Shown: positions 32,029 through 42,063 of the stretch, piece after piece
How positions within the stretch are numbered: position 1 is the stretch's first letter
How the letters are laid out: every line of letters starts with the position of its first letter
Assembly (NCBI GenBank): GCA_012064385.1
Contig: QRDG01000131.1
Coordinates: 47,790 to 111,789, forward strand
DNA: 64,000 nucleotides
Source: Puccinellia tenuiflora
Lineage: Eukaryota > Streptophyta > Magnoliopsida > Poales > Poaceae
Direction of reading: 5' to 3'
Notes under the pieces: generated by a model
The model's input: only the letters and a program-made list of their open reading frames with translations
Databases searched by the model: none
Told to the model about the DNA's origin: nothing
Made by a program: the position numbers and the translations under genes

Positions 32029-32320
32029 AGAACCTGCGTGTGGTAGGTTGGTTAGGACGGTGGTTGTACCCACAGCCCACCAGAGTTCAAATCTCAGATT
32101 TGACACTCGTGTTTCTCATTTAGGCGGAATATTCTTCTGTGGGAGGCGACATTCCCGTCGACAGTGAGGCGCTTGTGGTGACTTCGTCAATCTCAAGACT
32201 CTAACCGTTGGCGTGCGTGCGTGCGTTCATAGGAGTGAGTGTGTGTGTGCATGCGTTCATAGGGGTGAGTGTGTGCACGTGTATGTGAGCGTCTGCGTTT
32301 GTACTGTGTTTCGCAAAAAA
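32029..32320 (+). mobile_element. tRNA-derived SINE with target duplications
   Basis: 292 bp. Pol III box A-like GGTAGGTTGGTTAGG and box B GAGTTCAAATCTC lie near its start, the tail has GCGTGCGTGCG and GTGTGTG repeats, and it ends TTTCGCAAAAAAA. Flanked by 16 bp duplications AGTACCGACTTTGTTG (32013-32028) and AGTACCAACTTTGTTG (32321-32336), one mismatch. Known type of grass SINE; family name not assigned here. Confidence 0.9.
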
Positions 32321-32524
32321 AGTACCAACTTTGTTGGATTTGCGCTTTGACTGCTATCCTTTTGATTGGCCTTCTTCTTACTCTTAGGAGTCCGTTTGTT
32401 ATCAGACTGTTTGCACTAATCTTGACCATTTTGTTGCTAGATTTCATTCAATGAACTGCTTGGCAACTTTGTCCTCTTCACATAAGAAGACTTGGACTCA
32501 AGCCGGTACAAGGCTAGAGCATTA

Positions 32525-32721
32525 GGCCCAGTTCTTTTGCCAGCTTAAAAAATAAGCTGCCCCCTCCCCAGCTTCTTCTATAAGCCACCCGGCTTATTAC
32601 TTGGAGCTTCTAAACTAGTCATCCTATAACTAATCTAGAAGCTTCAAGTAATAAGCCGGGTGGCTTATATGAGAAGCTGGGGAGGGGGCAGCTTATTTTA
32701 AGCTGCCAAAAGAACTGGGCC
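32525..32721. mobile_element. Tourist-type MITE (PIF/Harbinger), near-perfect hairpin
   Basis: 197 bp, almost a complete inverted repeat. Ends GGCCCAGTTCTTTTG / CAAAAGAACTGGGCC with TTA on both sides (32522-32524 and 32722-32724). The arms extend about 85 bp each (GCTTATTACTTGGAGCTTCT and its complement) around a short centre. Confidence 0.9.
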
Positions 32722-32724
32722 TTA

Positions 32725-33162
32725 GAACCATCGATCATTTGATCTCATATTCAAAAAGATGCCACTCGTAGCCGCTGGGTGTCCATGTAATAGGATTTCT
32801 TAATTAGACCACAAAATATTTCATCACTTGCTTCCCTGATTCATGCCATCCACGCCCGTTGTAATCTGGAGCAATCATAACAGCAAATTATCATATTTAC
32901 TTGTTTGCGGTAAGCATATACTTTGAATTAATTATACATGTTGGGGACTGAGGAGTGCTCCGTATCTTTGGGCCATAGTATTCACGACAGTAGCATTTTT
33001 TCTGAACCTTTTTGCCCCAATTTTAACAATCTAAAATGGTGTGTATGTTAGGTTTTTAAATGGACGAAATAGAATCCTTTGTTGAAAGGATATAGCATGG
33101 CCTACCTGAGAAGGAAGTATTCCTATACAATATTGATGAAGTCACTGATAATGTTTAGTTAC
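32725..33162. other. No recognisable feature
   Basis: AT-rich; no ORF, RNA or terminal repeat recognised. Its right part may belong to the gypsy relic that follows. Confidence 0.5.
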
Positions 33163-33258
33163 TTTGAAGGACATTGAGAGGGATAAGTTGCGGGGTAGCA
33201 AGATCCTACAATAAGAAAGTGAGGTTGGAGAGCTTTGAGGTTGGTGACCTCGTATGAA
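33163..33258 (+). pseudogene. Gypsy integrase C-terminal relic
   Basis: LKDIERDKLRG... then KKVR/SFEVGDLV-like codons, the pattern of the gypsy integrase C-terminus (AYNKKVK..SFQVGDLVWK). It has stops and frameshifts, and is cut at 33258 by the LINE that follows. Confidence 0.5.
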
Positions 33259-33260
33259 AG

Positions 33261-35160
33261 GTTTTTTTTTTGAACAAAAGATGGCGTCCAAGATGCCAAT
33301 TTTTTCATTCAGCTCTAGTGCAAAGTACAACATAAATTACAAAGCCCTGAAAGTTGACTTGTCTAGGAATTGAGAGCACGGGACAACGATCTGGAGCATG
33401 AGCTGAAGAAAACACACGAAAATAAGGCTGATCTAGGCTACGCCTAAGAGCCTGGTGTGCACAATTATGCGCTACTCCTTTGAGGTCCCTTTAATGTGAA
33501 ACACCTATGGGAACAACCTGGAGCTGATTTGAAAGAAGTAGGCCAAGACATCTCTTGTATCCCATTTAAGAAGAGGATGAGTTAGCTTCCTGCTAGCTGC
33601 CAACTTTGCTAATGATTGATTGTCACTAAGTAGCATTGGTCGTTGATGTTCAACATCTGGAATAGCAATGTTGCTAGCAAGAGGGTTTTTGCTTCTTCCT
33701 GAAAAACGATGATGTGAGAGTTGTTGCTTTATGGACCATGATAGCGCATTGTCTGATTGTCTCCCTTCGTCTCGTTCTGGATGAAGACACCAATGCATGT
33801 CGCCTATTGACCCGCAACACCTGGGATTTTCGTACACTTCTGAGAGGCATATGCAAAAACAACAATTCCTGAAATCGACCTATCTGTAGCAATCATGAGT
33901 CCTTGCATTGGAGCACTCCTTTGGGTGGCAACCCGGACTGGTCTATAGTCCCGCAAGCCTGGATTAGCAACATCAAACAATTCATATCAGTAGCAAGGGC
34001 TTGAGCATGTATGTAAATTTGATAAGGTTCTCCATTTCTTCTATGAAACAACATGTCACTCCTCGCTTTCCAGGTGTACCACATAAATGTGAGAATATTA
34101 GACAACAAAGCATGAGGATGACTCATATTAAGCTTTTTTTAAGATGATCTGAGTTAACTAGTTGCAATCATGAATAAGGGTGTCTATGCGAATAAACCAT
34201 GGACAAATAAACCACACTGCCTTCACAAAAGGACAAGTGAAAAATTAATGGATGTCATCTTCCTCCGATCCACACCTACAACAGAGTTTACTTATGTGTT
34301 TGAAGAATCTGCCCGCTCTGGTTCCTACAGGTAAAGTCCTTCGAAGAAAACGCCAGGCAAAAGTCCGAACTCTCCGTATAATATTCTTACTTGTCCATAC
34401 CTGATTAAGAAGTTGAGTCGTTGCTGGAGATGGCTGAGCTGGACTTTCATCCCCTGAGTCATAGAGTTGCTGCAAACAAGCATATTATGCACTTTTGGCA
34501 ATGCATATGCCATTGGGTGTTAGTTTCCAACATAGAATGTCCCGTTCTTGCGAGTTAATAATTGGAGTTTGCTTGATAGTCTGGGAAAGCGTAGGAGCAA
34601 ACAAGGAATCAATAAGCTCAACATTCCAAGTTTTATGATCAGTAAACCACAATTCCTTAACTATTGCATGGTATGTGAAACTAGATTGTTGAATGATGAG
34701 GTTATCATAATATGGAGGCCCAACCGCCCAAGATGGACACCAGGGAGAGCTCCAAATCGAAACTTTGCCCTGAGTCAATTGATAGAACGAGTAGGCCTTA
34801 AGAATATTAAGAACTTTAAGCACAGAGGCCCAGAATGCAGATTTAGGGACGTTGGGCTTCGGACGCCAAATGGAAGAATCTGGGGAAATTTTGGCCTGAA
34901 GAACTTTGTGGAGCTGATCACCTCGTATGGATGGTAATTCTGCCAATTGTTCAAAAGACAAAAAAATTGGCAAATGGTCTCCAAGTTGGGAGGGTCCCTT
35001 CAAGATCGTATAAGTAGTTTCCGAAAATTTATATCTGGTGGAATCTATGGAGAGAGATTTACTGCCTTAGGATCTCAATGGAAGGTACTTAAAAGAAATT
35101 CTATCCGAGTGTGTGGCAAGAAACTTGAAACACATATGTCCGATAGATATACATATCGCC
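33261..35160 (-). mobile_element. LINE (non-LTR retrotransposon), 5'-truncated
   Basis: Minus strand, 3' poly(A) tail seen as T's at 33261-33270. In order from the 5' side: WSSPWCPSW and YHAIVKELW... (35003-34485), the zf-RVT region with RRVRTFAWRFLRRTLPVGTR and a CCRCGSEED zinc motif (34475-34245), then an RNase H-like tail (34126-33505, with WKARSDMLFHRRNG). This domain order is that of plant LINE ORF2 after the RT, so the endonuclease and RT are lost, as in normal 5' truncation. Frames are interrupted. The left flank is the gypsy integrase relic. No convincing TSD was found. Confidence 0.75.
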
Positions 35161-35710
35161 CTTAGCCCATATGGCCGATGGAGTCTTGACATCGTCTTTA
35201 TTATAAGAGTGCTGCAAATTATTTTTTGGCACGCAAACTCTGTCAAATAACATGGGGCATGTGTTGAAGCGATTTTGGCTTACAAAGAGATGCCACCAAT
35301 ATTACCTCAAATGAAAAAAAAAACAGTGCGAACATAAGTTGTGCGTATCGTCGAGACAAGCAACTTTGGTTTTTGGATCATCTTCATCCAAGGTCATATG
35401 CGATTTGAAGAACCAAAACAAAAATACAAAGCAAAGGGTCCCTTTGACAAGTCCTACATGGTCTCAGAATTTTCGAGCCCAAAACAGCCGCAGTCTAGGA
35501 CATGTTCTGTGTGGTCTCATATTCTGACCGTTAACTTGACCGAACGACCCAGAAGAAGGTCTTTGATGGTAAAACATATAACATGAAAGTTCTTCATTTT
35601 TTAGAGGCGAACTACTTTATTGTTTACACTATTTTGATCAGAAGTCGTTTGCTAGCTCAAAAAGGACCATCAAGATGGAATCAGTTTTTTGACCGAACAG
35701 TTTTGAAAGG
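35161..35710. other. Unassigned repeat-like DNA
   Basis: No gene found. It has the look of old transposon sequence but no ends are evident. Confidence 0.4.
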
Positions 35711-35902
35711 TTCGGACCAAACCATCCGAATTGGACCTAAATTAAGGTGTTGGACGTGAATCCAAGTCCTTTTCTTGCACGGGAAGTCTATCCGCCTCTT
35801 ATATATACTACCATGTGCGGGAACCCAAGTTCGGACCAAACCATCCGAATTGGACCTAAATTAAGGTGTTGGACGTGAATCCAAGTCCTTTTCTTGTACG
35901 GG
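35711..35902 (+). repeat. 73 bp direct repeat
   Basis: TTCGGACCAAACCATCCGAA... at 35711-35783 recurs at 35830-35902 with one base changed near the end (GCACGGG / GTACGGG), separated by 46 bp. Almost no divergence implies a recent duplication. Confidence 0.9.
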
Positions 35903-38060
35903 ATGATACCCCGCGCGTTGCTGCGGGAACATGTGCTACCATCAATTAAACAAATTTAAGTATCAATAGAGTAAATTTAACATTACAATTAAAAAGGCAT
36001 AAGCATATGACTCCCAAAATCGTGTGTAACAAAAAGGAACTATAACATTACAAAAAATGGTGATATATAAATATAATAGCAAACTATTTCCATACACCAC
36101 ATTAATCTAGTTCATTGCTTATCCAGTCATGAAGGGTTGTGTAAACATTAACACGATTTGATCTCTACACCCTGCTGACAGCTAAACTATACCCTGGAGA
36201 AAAACGTTGGTCTAACATTCATGAATCAACTTGTATGCAAAAAAATAAATCATAAATTATTAGTGAAGGGCCCATGGTAGAACACTGATCTTTTTTCTCC
36301 GTAGAGTGGTAGAATAAAAGTTGAATTAACCGCAGATTTAGGTCGCCTTCGGTCAAATGTAATGTAAATGCAGAAAAGATCTTTGCTAATTGGGCCTTTT
36401 CCCTTCATAACTGCAAGGGGATGGAAAACATCTTTTAGCTTTTTAAGTGCATCGCGCAAAGAGCAAGTGAATAAAGCATAACTTAGTAATTCTATCCAAC
36501 TACGATGATTGGAAAGTACAAACCATTAGAAAGTGTGTTTAGCATTAAATAGGTTTTCTTCCTGAATTTGATTACCCATTCCCATCCAATAGTAAGATAG
36601 GAAAAGAGACGAATTGCTAGGCAGAGAACTTTTTCCTAGATCGGAACAGAGAGCTTTACTGATCCTATCATCCTGTCAAACACACTATCATACCAAGTAG
36701 CTGAAACTGTTGGTCACATGTTATGTTCTATCACTTGGTAGAAGAGAGGACAGGGAGCCCCATTCGGCGATTAATATATTTCAGGGAGAAATATAGATAC
36801 TATTTTAGTAGCTCAACTGTTTTAGCACAATAATCATGCATACATTGTAAAGCCAAAAAGAGAGGGAATCGGGATTTGGCACCTGTTATGTGAGTAGATA
36901 AGATATTTGAGTGCAGAAACATCTGGCTAACAGCTCGGCATATAGCAGAAGATACTTGATGATAACTTAAGTTGTCAGCACTGAATGAACCTAACATGAA
37001 GAGCAGAATCAGAAAATAAATCAGATCACGTTGATTACTAATATGTCCACCTTTACAAAATAAAACTATGCATTACCTATGAAAGAATGAAGTGGCAAAA
37101 GTGTGTGCCGTACAGACGTAGAACTATTTCTGCAGGTAAAAGAGATGCCAAGCAGGTACTACCTTCTAGCCTGCCGTTGAGTATTTGATGTTCAGACTGA
37201 AATATATGTACTGCAGGCAACAAAAGATAAGATAGAAGGCATATCATCGAAGCTGATACCTATGATTACATACTGGGAATACTTTCATCATATTTCTTTC
37301 ACTGCAACTGTACTTATCAAATTGTGGAGATCCTGACCAAGCCAAAAGGACAGAGAAAAAATGTTTCCATCTTGAATGTAAATACAGAAAGGGAATAAAC
37401 AAAAATACTAATGTGATACCAATAGAGGACATGACTATGATCTAGATCGATATATAAATAAATGGAAATAAAAAAACAGTGGAAGGAGAAATTGGAGTGA
37501 CGTACCAAGAAAAAATTGCTTGTAACTTCCGTCCAGTGTTGTGGGCCTTGAGAAGTCACTAAAACAAATTGCAGGCAAGGAATATGTGCATTGAGGATGC
37601 AGTGAGCGGATGAAGTACAGCCGTATGAGGACGGTTTAACTACCATTTACAGTACCGGAGATATCAACGCCCTTGCAGGCTCACTTTCAAGCAAATCATC
37701 CTTCGCAGTGCAGTCACGTATGACGTATGGAGGCGCACGATGGTAGATGGAACTATGGAAGGCCCTCTAAGAAAACCCCACGACCAGGCCATTGAAGGAG
37801 TAGCCGAGCGCACAAGGGACTCGATGCCGGCCGTCATAGTAGAGGCCGGTGAGCCTGTTAAGGGCGTGCTGCGCTGCGTCATGGTGACGGTAAGGCCGTC
37901 GAGGCGAAGCTGCTGCTGCGTTCCTGTTAAAAGAGGAAAACCGATCCATCATCGGTTAAGTAAGCATTTGCTTGGTATAGAAGATGAGGAGAAGAAGGCA
38001 AATCGTGCAGGAGATGAAGAGAGCGAGACTGCCAGCTTGCGGAGGAGACGATACGGTAAT
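35903..38060. other. AT-rich region with unrecognised gene-like pieces
   Basis: Begins with a small hairpin (CCCGC 35910-35914 with GCGGG 35923-35927) like those near Helitron ends, but no CTRR end or 5' TC boundary is clear. On the minus strand at 37960-37767 a short frame (MMDRFSSFNRNAAAASPRRP) with higher G+C resembles a grass first exon; I do not recognise it. Its opposite-strand frame at 37740-38066 is a shadow. A Helitron with a captured gene fragment is one possible reading. Confidence 0.3.
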
Positions 38061-39010
38061 CACTAGAAAAAAAAGTTCGCTTTGCAAAGGGAACCTCATA
38101 CTCACTCTTGTCGTGACAAGTGTCGGCTTCTCCTTGTTTGGTCCCGTGGTTGTTTGCATAGTCAAGTGTCGTTACGAGATTAAAAGTGGGAAGGATGATA
38201 GAGAAACGGATACTGGAGGTGGGAGGGTTGCCTTTTTCCCTTTTATTTTCAAAACCGAAATTTAAAAACGAAATATATTAAGAACCGTCTATTCAAATGG
38301 CGAACCATTTTCACTTTTAAAACTACTCGCGTCGAGATCTTCAAAACTAGAACTCATATTGATATGTTTTAACGAACTTTTTTCCTGTACATCCAAAATT
38401 TGAGTACATGTACATCCGGTTTGAACGTACTTTTATTTCGGCTGTCAACGTACTTTGTACTCCGTTTTCTGTGTACTTATACTCCGTGTGTCTGTTTATT
38501 GTGTACTCTCTGTTCTGTGTACTCTGTACATCCTCTTATGTATACGCTGTACTCCATGTTCTGTGTACTCTGTGCACTTTGTTTCTGTGTACTCTGTACA
38601 TGTTGTTCACAGTAATCTACACTCTAGTTCCTATATTCTGTACTTCATGTTCTGTACACTCTGTATTTTTATGTTTTGTGTACTCTGTACAGAGAACGAA
38701 ACTAGTTTTGAATGTACGGGAGTACAAACATAGTAGTTTTACAAATTAAAAAAAGTTTTTCGAAACATATCAACATGAGATATAGTTTTGAATATCTCGA
38801 TGAGAGGATCTTAAATATGAAAACTATTCATAATTTGGATAAGCGGATCTAAAAAAATTTCATTTTTAAAAAACGAATATTGAAAATAAATGCACGTACA
38901 TCCTCCGCACGTCACGAACAAAAATCTCATAAAAACTCTCTCCTACTGCCACGTGTCACAATTAGGAGCTAGTAAAGTTCTATTTGGAAAGGGAAACCTT
39001 TTTATAGTTG
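38061..39010. mobile_element. Inverted-repeat element with minisatellite core
   Basis: About 950 bp. The left arm (CACTAGAAAAAAAAGTTCGC..., to about 38390) is an imperfect inverted repeat of the right arm (about 38750-39010, ending CCTTTTTATAGTTG). Inner arm segments pair closely: TTCGAAACATATCAACATGA on the right against TCATATTGATATGTTTTAAC on the left. Between them is a minisatellite. There is no coding capacity. The CACTAG start hints at a CACTA-type terminus, but a 3 bp TSD is not evident. The arm also occurs at 22775-22960. Confidence 0.65.
38400..38725 (+). repeat. TGTACTCTGTA minisatellite
   Basis: Degenerate tandem units of roughly 20-24 bp built on GTGTACTCTGTAC and CATGTTCTGTGTACTCT. 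The long-looking ORFs here (92 and 113 codons, Cys/Tyr/Val-rich) are products of the repeat. Confidence 0.85.
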
Positions 39011-39102
39011 TACCCCGGCAACACACATCGAGAGTTCTATAATGAATAATCAACAACGACCGATGGACCAGAGTTATGCGTGCACCAGGCCTCAAGCAAT
39101 GG
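39011..39102. other. Short spacer before the solo LTR
   Basis: Continues at 41631 after removal of the solo LTR. No gene recognised. Confidence 0.5.
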
Positions 39103-41625
39103 TGAAAGAACAAGCTATGCCTGGATGTCGCCTAAAGGGGGGGGGGGGGTGAATAGACGATTAACACTTTTTCTAATTAGGGGCTTGATAATTGCGGAAT
39201 AAAACTATGTGTTTAAATTAACAAGCCAACAATCTAATATACTAGGTTTGCCTAAGTGCACCAACAACTCATGCTAAGCAATTTAACAACACGAGGATAG
39301 CAAGATATAAACTTCAAGCACGAAGGCTATCACAAGGTAAATTGCATAAGTAAAAGCTCGGGTATAGAAATAACCGAGCCACGCGGAGACGGGGATGTAT
39401 TCCCGAGTTCCTCCTTGTTAGGGGAGTACGTCTCGTTGGAGGGGTGTGAGCTCGCCACAAGAGGCCTACTCAAGATGCCACAAATGCCTCACCCTATTCT
39501 CCGATGAACCGCACCCAAGGGATTGGTTCACCTTCCACTATGAGAATCCTTCGGGGCGGATTCCGGAGCCCTTTACAACTTCTCTTGGGGCACACACCCA
39601 CAACTCAATTGGGGCTCCCAAACTCGTGCCGAAGCTTCACAACTCGAAGTCTTCGCGGCACCTCCAAACCGTCTAGGGTACACAATACACCCAAGAGGCA
39701 TAAAGCTCTTGGGAACACAATGCACCCAAGAGTAACAAGCTTCTCAACGTCGATCCTCACGTATCACCGTAGGGAGAGCAACCCGATGCAACTAATGCAA
39801 GAGGCAAGAACACACAAAGTGGTCAAGTCGTTCACTCTCAAATTCCAACCAAGCAACAAATGCTTTGGGGGGAATAAGAGAGGAAGAACAAAGGGGATGA
39901 ACACAAAGCAACCCCAAATCTAGATCCACTAGGTTCCCCTCACTTAGAGGAGAATTTGATTGGTGGAAAGATAGATCTAGATCTCCTCTCTTGAATCCCT
40001 AAGTTTGGGCAAGAATCATTGGAGGGATTGAGAGGAATCAAGCTCACAAGGTTAGCAACAATGGAGGAGAGAGGAAAACAAGTGAGCAAGGTGAGCAACC
40101 AGCACTTGGGGGAAGAAGGGGGCTATTTATAGCCTCCCCCAAAAACTAGCCGTTGGAAAAACGAGGGGCCGGAAATTCCGGGTTAAAGGGCCGGAACTTC
40201 CGGCTGGGGGCCGGATATTCCGGGGCTTACACCGGAATTTTCGGTGCCCCGGAAATTTCTGGAGCAAACCTCCGGTGCAAAGTTCCGGACCCCCACCCGA
40301 GAGAAAACGCGAAAATGACTTAGCCAAATTTTCCTTGGGCCGGATATTCCGGACCAAAGACCGGAAATTCCGGACCCCCGGAAATTTCCGAGGCAAAATT
40401 CCGGACCCCCTCCAGAGAGAAAAGCCATAAAGACTTAGCCAAAAAAGCTCAGATGAAATATGGGCCGGATATTCCGGTGCAACGGCCGGAACTTTTGGGG
40501 GCCAGAATTTCCGGCCTCAGGGCCGGAGTTTCCGCCCCACAGAAAACAGCAGAAAATGCAATATGAAAATGGGCATATCTTTTGCATCCGGACTCTGTTT
40601 TCAATGATCTTGGGCTCGTTGGACTCGCAACGAAAAGCTCTACAAGATAATGCAGAGAAACATCATTGTCCATCATGTGAGGAGGAAATCATAAGGAGAG
40701 AGTTTGACCTCTCTTAGAAGAGACAAACCGGAAAAACCTCCAAAATCAAAAACGCAAGAAGGTATTCATGATATCCGTTTTTGATGAACTAGAGCTTGGT
40801 ATGGGGATGAACACAAGCTCTAAATTCTCACATGGATAAAAGCCAAAATAAGAACCAATAAATATGATTGCATGTATGCAAAGGTTTGTGCTCTCTACGA
40901 CGATACGATCACGATATACGGTCGAGAGCCCCTCTTGATAGTACGGCTATCTATCCTATAACCCGGTCTCTCACTAAACATCATGAGACTGGTAAAATAG
41001 AAACCCTATCAAGATCATACCTTTGCCTTGCGCATTAATCCACTTGAGGTCGACGAAGTCGATCTTCATCTCCTCAAGACGCACAACCTTTCTTGATTGC
41101 GCTTCGCTTGGTGACGATCCACATGATGCTCCCCCATACACCAAGATAGGAGAAGCACCACATAGACAAATCTTCACTTGGCCTTTATCTTCAAATGGTT
41201 GGCAAGATCCAAGCATATGACATCTTCTTGTTGATCATCTTGAACTTGAACCCACCACTTGACACCGTCCTTCATGAACTACACGAGATCTTCCTTTTGA
41301 TGCAAGCTCATGACAAGACACCTAACCCAACATAGATATACCAAGCACATAGATCATGGGTTAGTTCACAAGGCTATATTGACGAGTGCTTACCATACCA
41401 TGAGATCACATGATCCCTCATGGTACATTACTAGCCTTGTGTGTTGATCAACTTGCACATAGCCTTGATCAACATATAATCTTCTTCTTCATTAGCCTTG
41501 ATTCCAACATATGGAGATCAAGCAACGCAAATGAACACATCCTACAATTAGCTCAACACAAATATTAGTCCATAGAGATTGTCATTAATTACCAAACCAT
41601 GCATAGGATCAACCATGCACTTTCA
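39103..41625 (-). mobile_element. Solo LTR of the Gag-only element family
   Basis: 2523 bp; on the minus strand starts TGAAAGTGCATGGTTG and ends TTGTTCTTTCA. A perfect 5 bp duplication AATGG flanks it (39098-39102 and 41626-41630). It is homologous to the LTRs at 44144-46321 and 52043-54217 in both outer parts but longer, and differs in the block upstream of its TATA box. The TATA-like CTATTTATAG (palindromic) is at about 40124. Confidence 0.9.
40169..40530. repeat. Cluster of CCGGAAATTCCGG palindromes in the solo LTR
   Basis: At least five near-identical 13-mers CCGGAWATTCCGG or CCGGAACTTCCGG (40169, 40191, 40211, 40340, 40361, 40465) plus weaker copies. They lie immediately upstream (in LTR sense) of the TATA-like box. 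The two other LTRs of this family have a different palindrome at the same place. Confidence 0.85.
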
Positions 41626-42063
41626 AATGGGCTGCGCAGTTGGTGTGGCTTGATCATAAGGTACCCAACAAAATCAAAACGCAAAATCACATAAGTGGAA
41701 CAGAGCGATTATTTAAAAATAGAACGACGGGAGGAAGCGGGTAGCCTTTGCTGACATGGCATCTTACTGAGTTGGATAGGTTGCATGTTAAGAGAAATAG
41801 TTAGTGGGGATGACCTATTTAGTTATATATAGGATAGGATGAGGGGTGACGGTGATTTGAACAACACACAATCACAAAACCAATATACAAACTTTCATCT
41901 CCTATCATAGTTTTCTGCTTCTCATCCGTCGGTGTTCTTCGTGTTGGTCCAGACGAGGTCTCTCCCGAACGCGTTGGGGTTTCAGATTTTCAAAAGTGCT
42001 CGCCGGATTGTCTTGCGTATCGCGCTTTCGGTGAGCCTCCAAGGGTACATGTGATGTGCTCGT
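41626..42063. other. Flank of the Copia relic, possible LTR piece
   Basis: Contains TTATATATAGGATAG (near 41821) and a leader-like sequence before Copia coding sequence. It may be a degraded Copia 5' LTR starting near TGTTAAGAG at about 41788, but the match to the putative 3' LTR at 54394 is weak. Confidence 0.3.

Noticed and set aside
34919..34934. CACCTCGTATGGATGG as the far TSD of the LINE (matching GACCTCGTATGAAAGG at 33246)
   Set aside because: The LINE reading frame runs through this position without a break, so the match is probably chance.
35910..35927. Helitron 3' end hairpin
   Set aside because: No CTRR terminus within about 12 bases on either side and no matching 5' TC end could be placed.
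37740..38066. 108-codon plus-strand ORF as a gene
   Set aside because: It overlaps a minus-strand frame with more plausible codon composition, and neither has recognisable homology.
38408..38749. Cys/Tyr-rich ORF of 113 codons resembling a membrane peptide
   Set aside because: Translation of the TGTACTCTGTA minisatellite; all three frames are open for the same reason.
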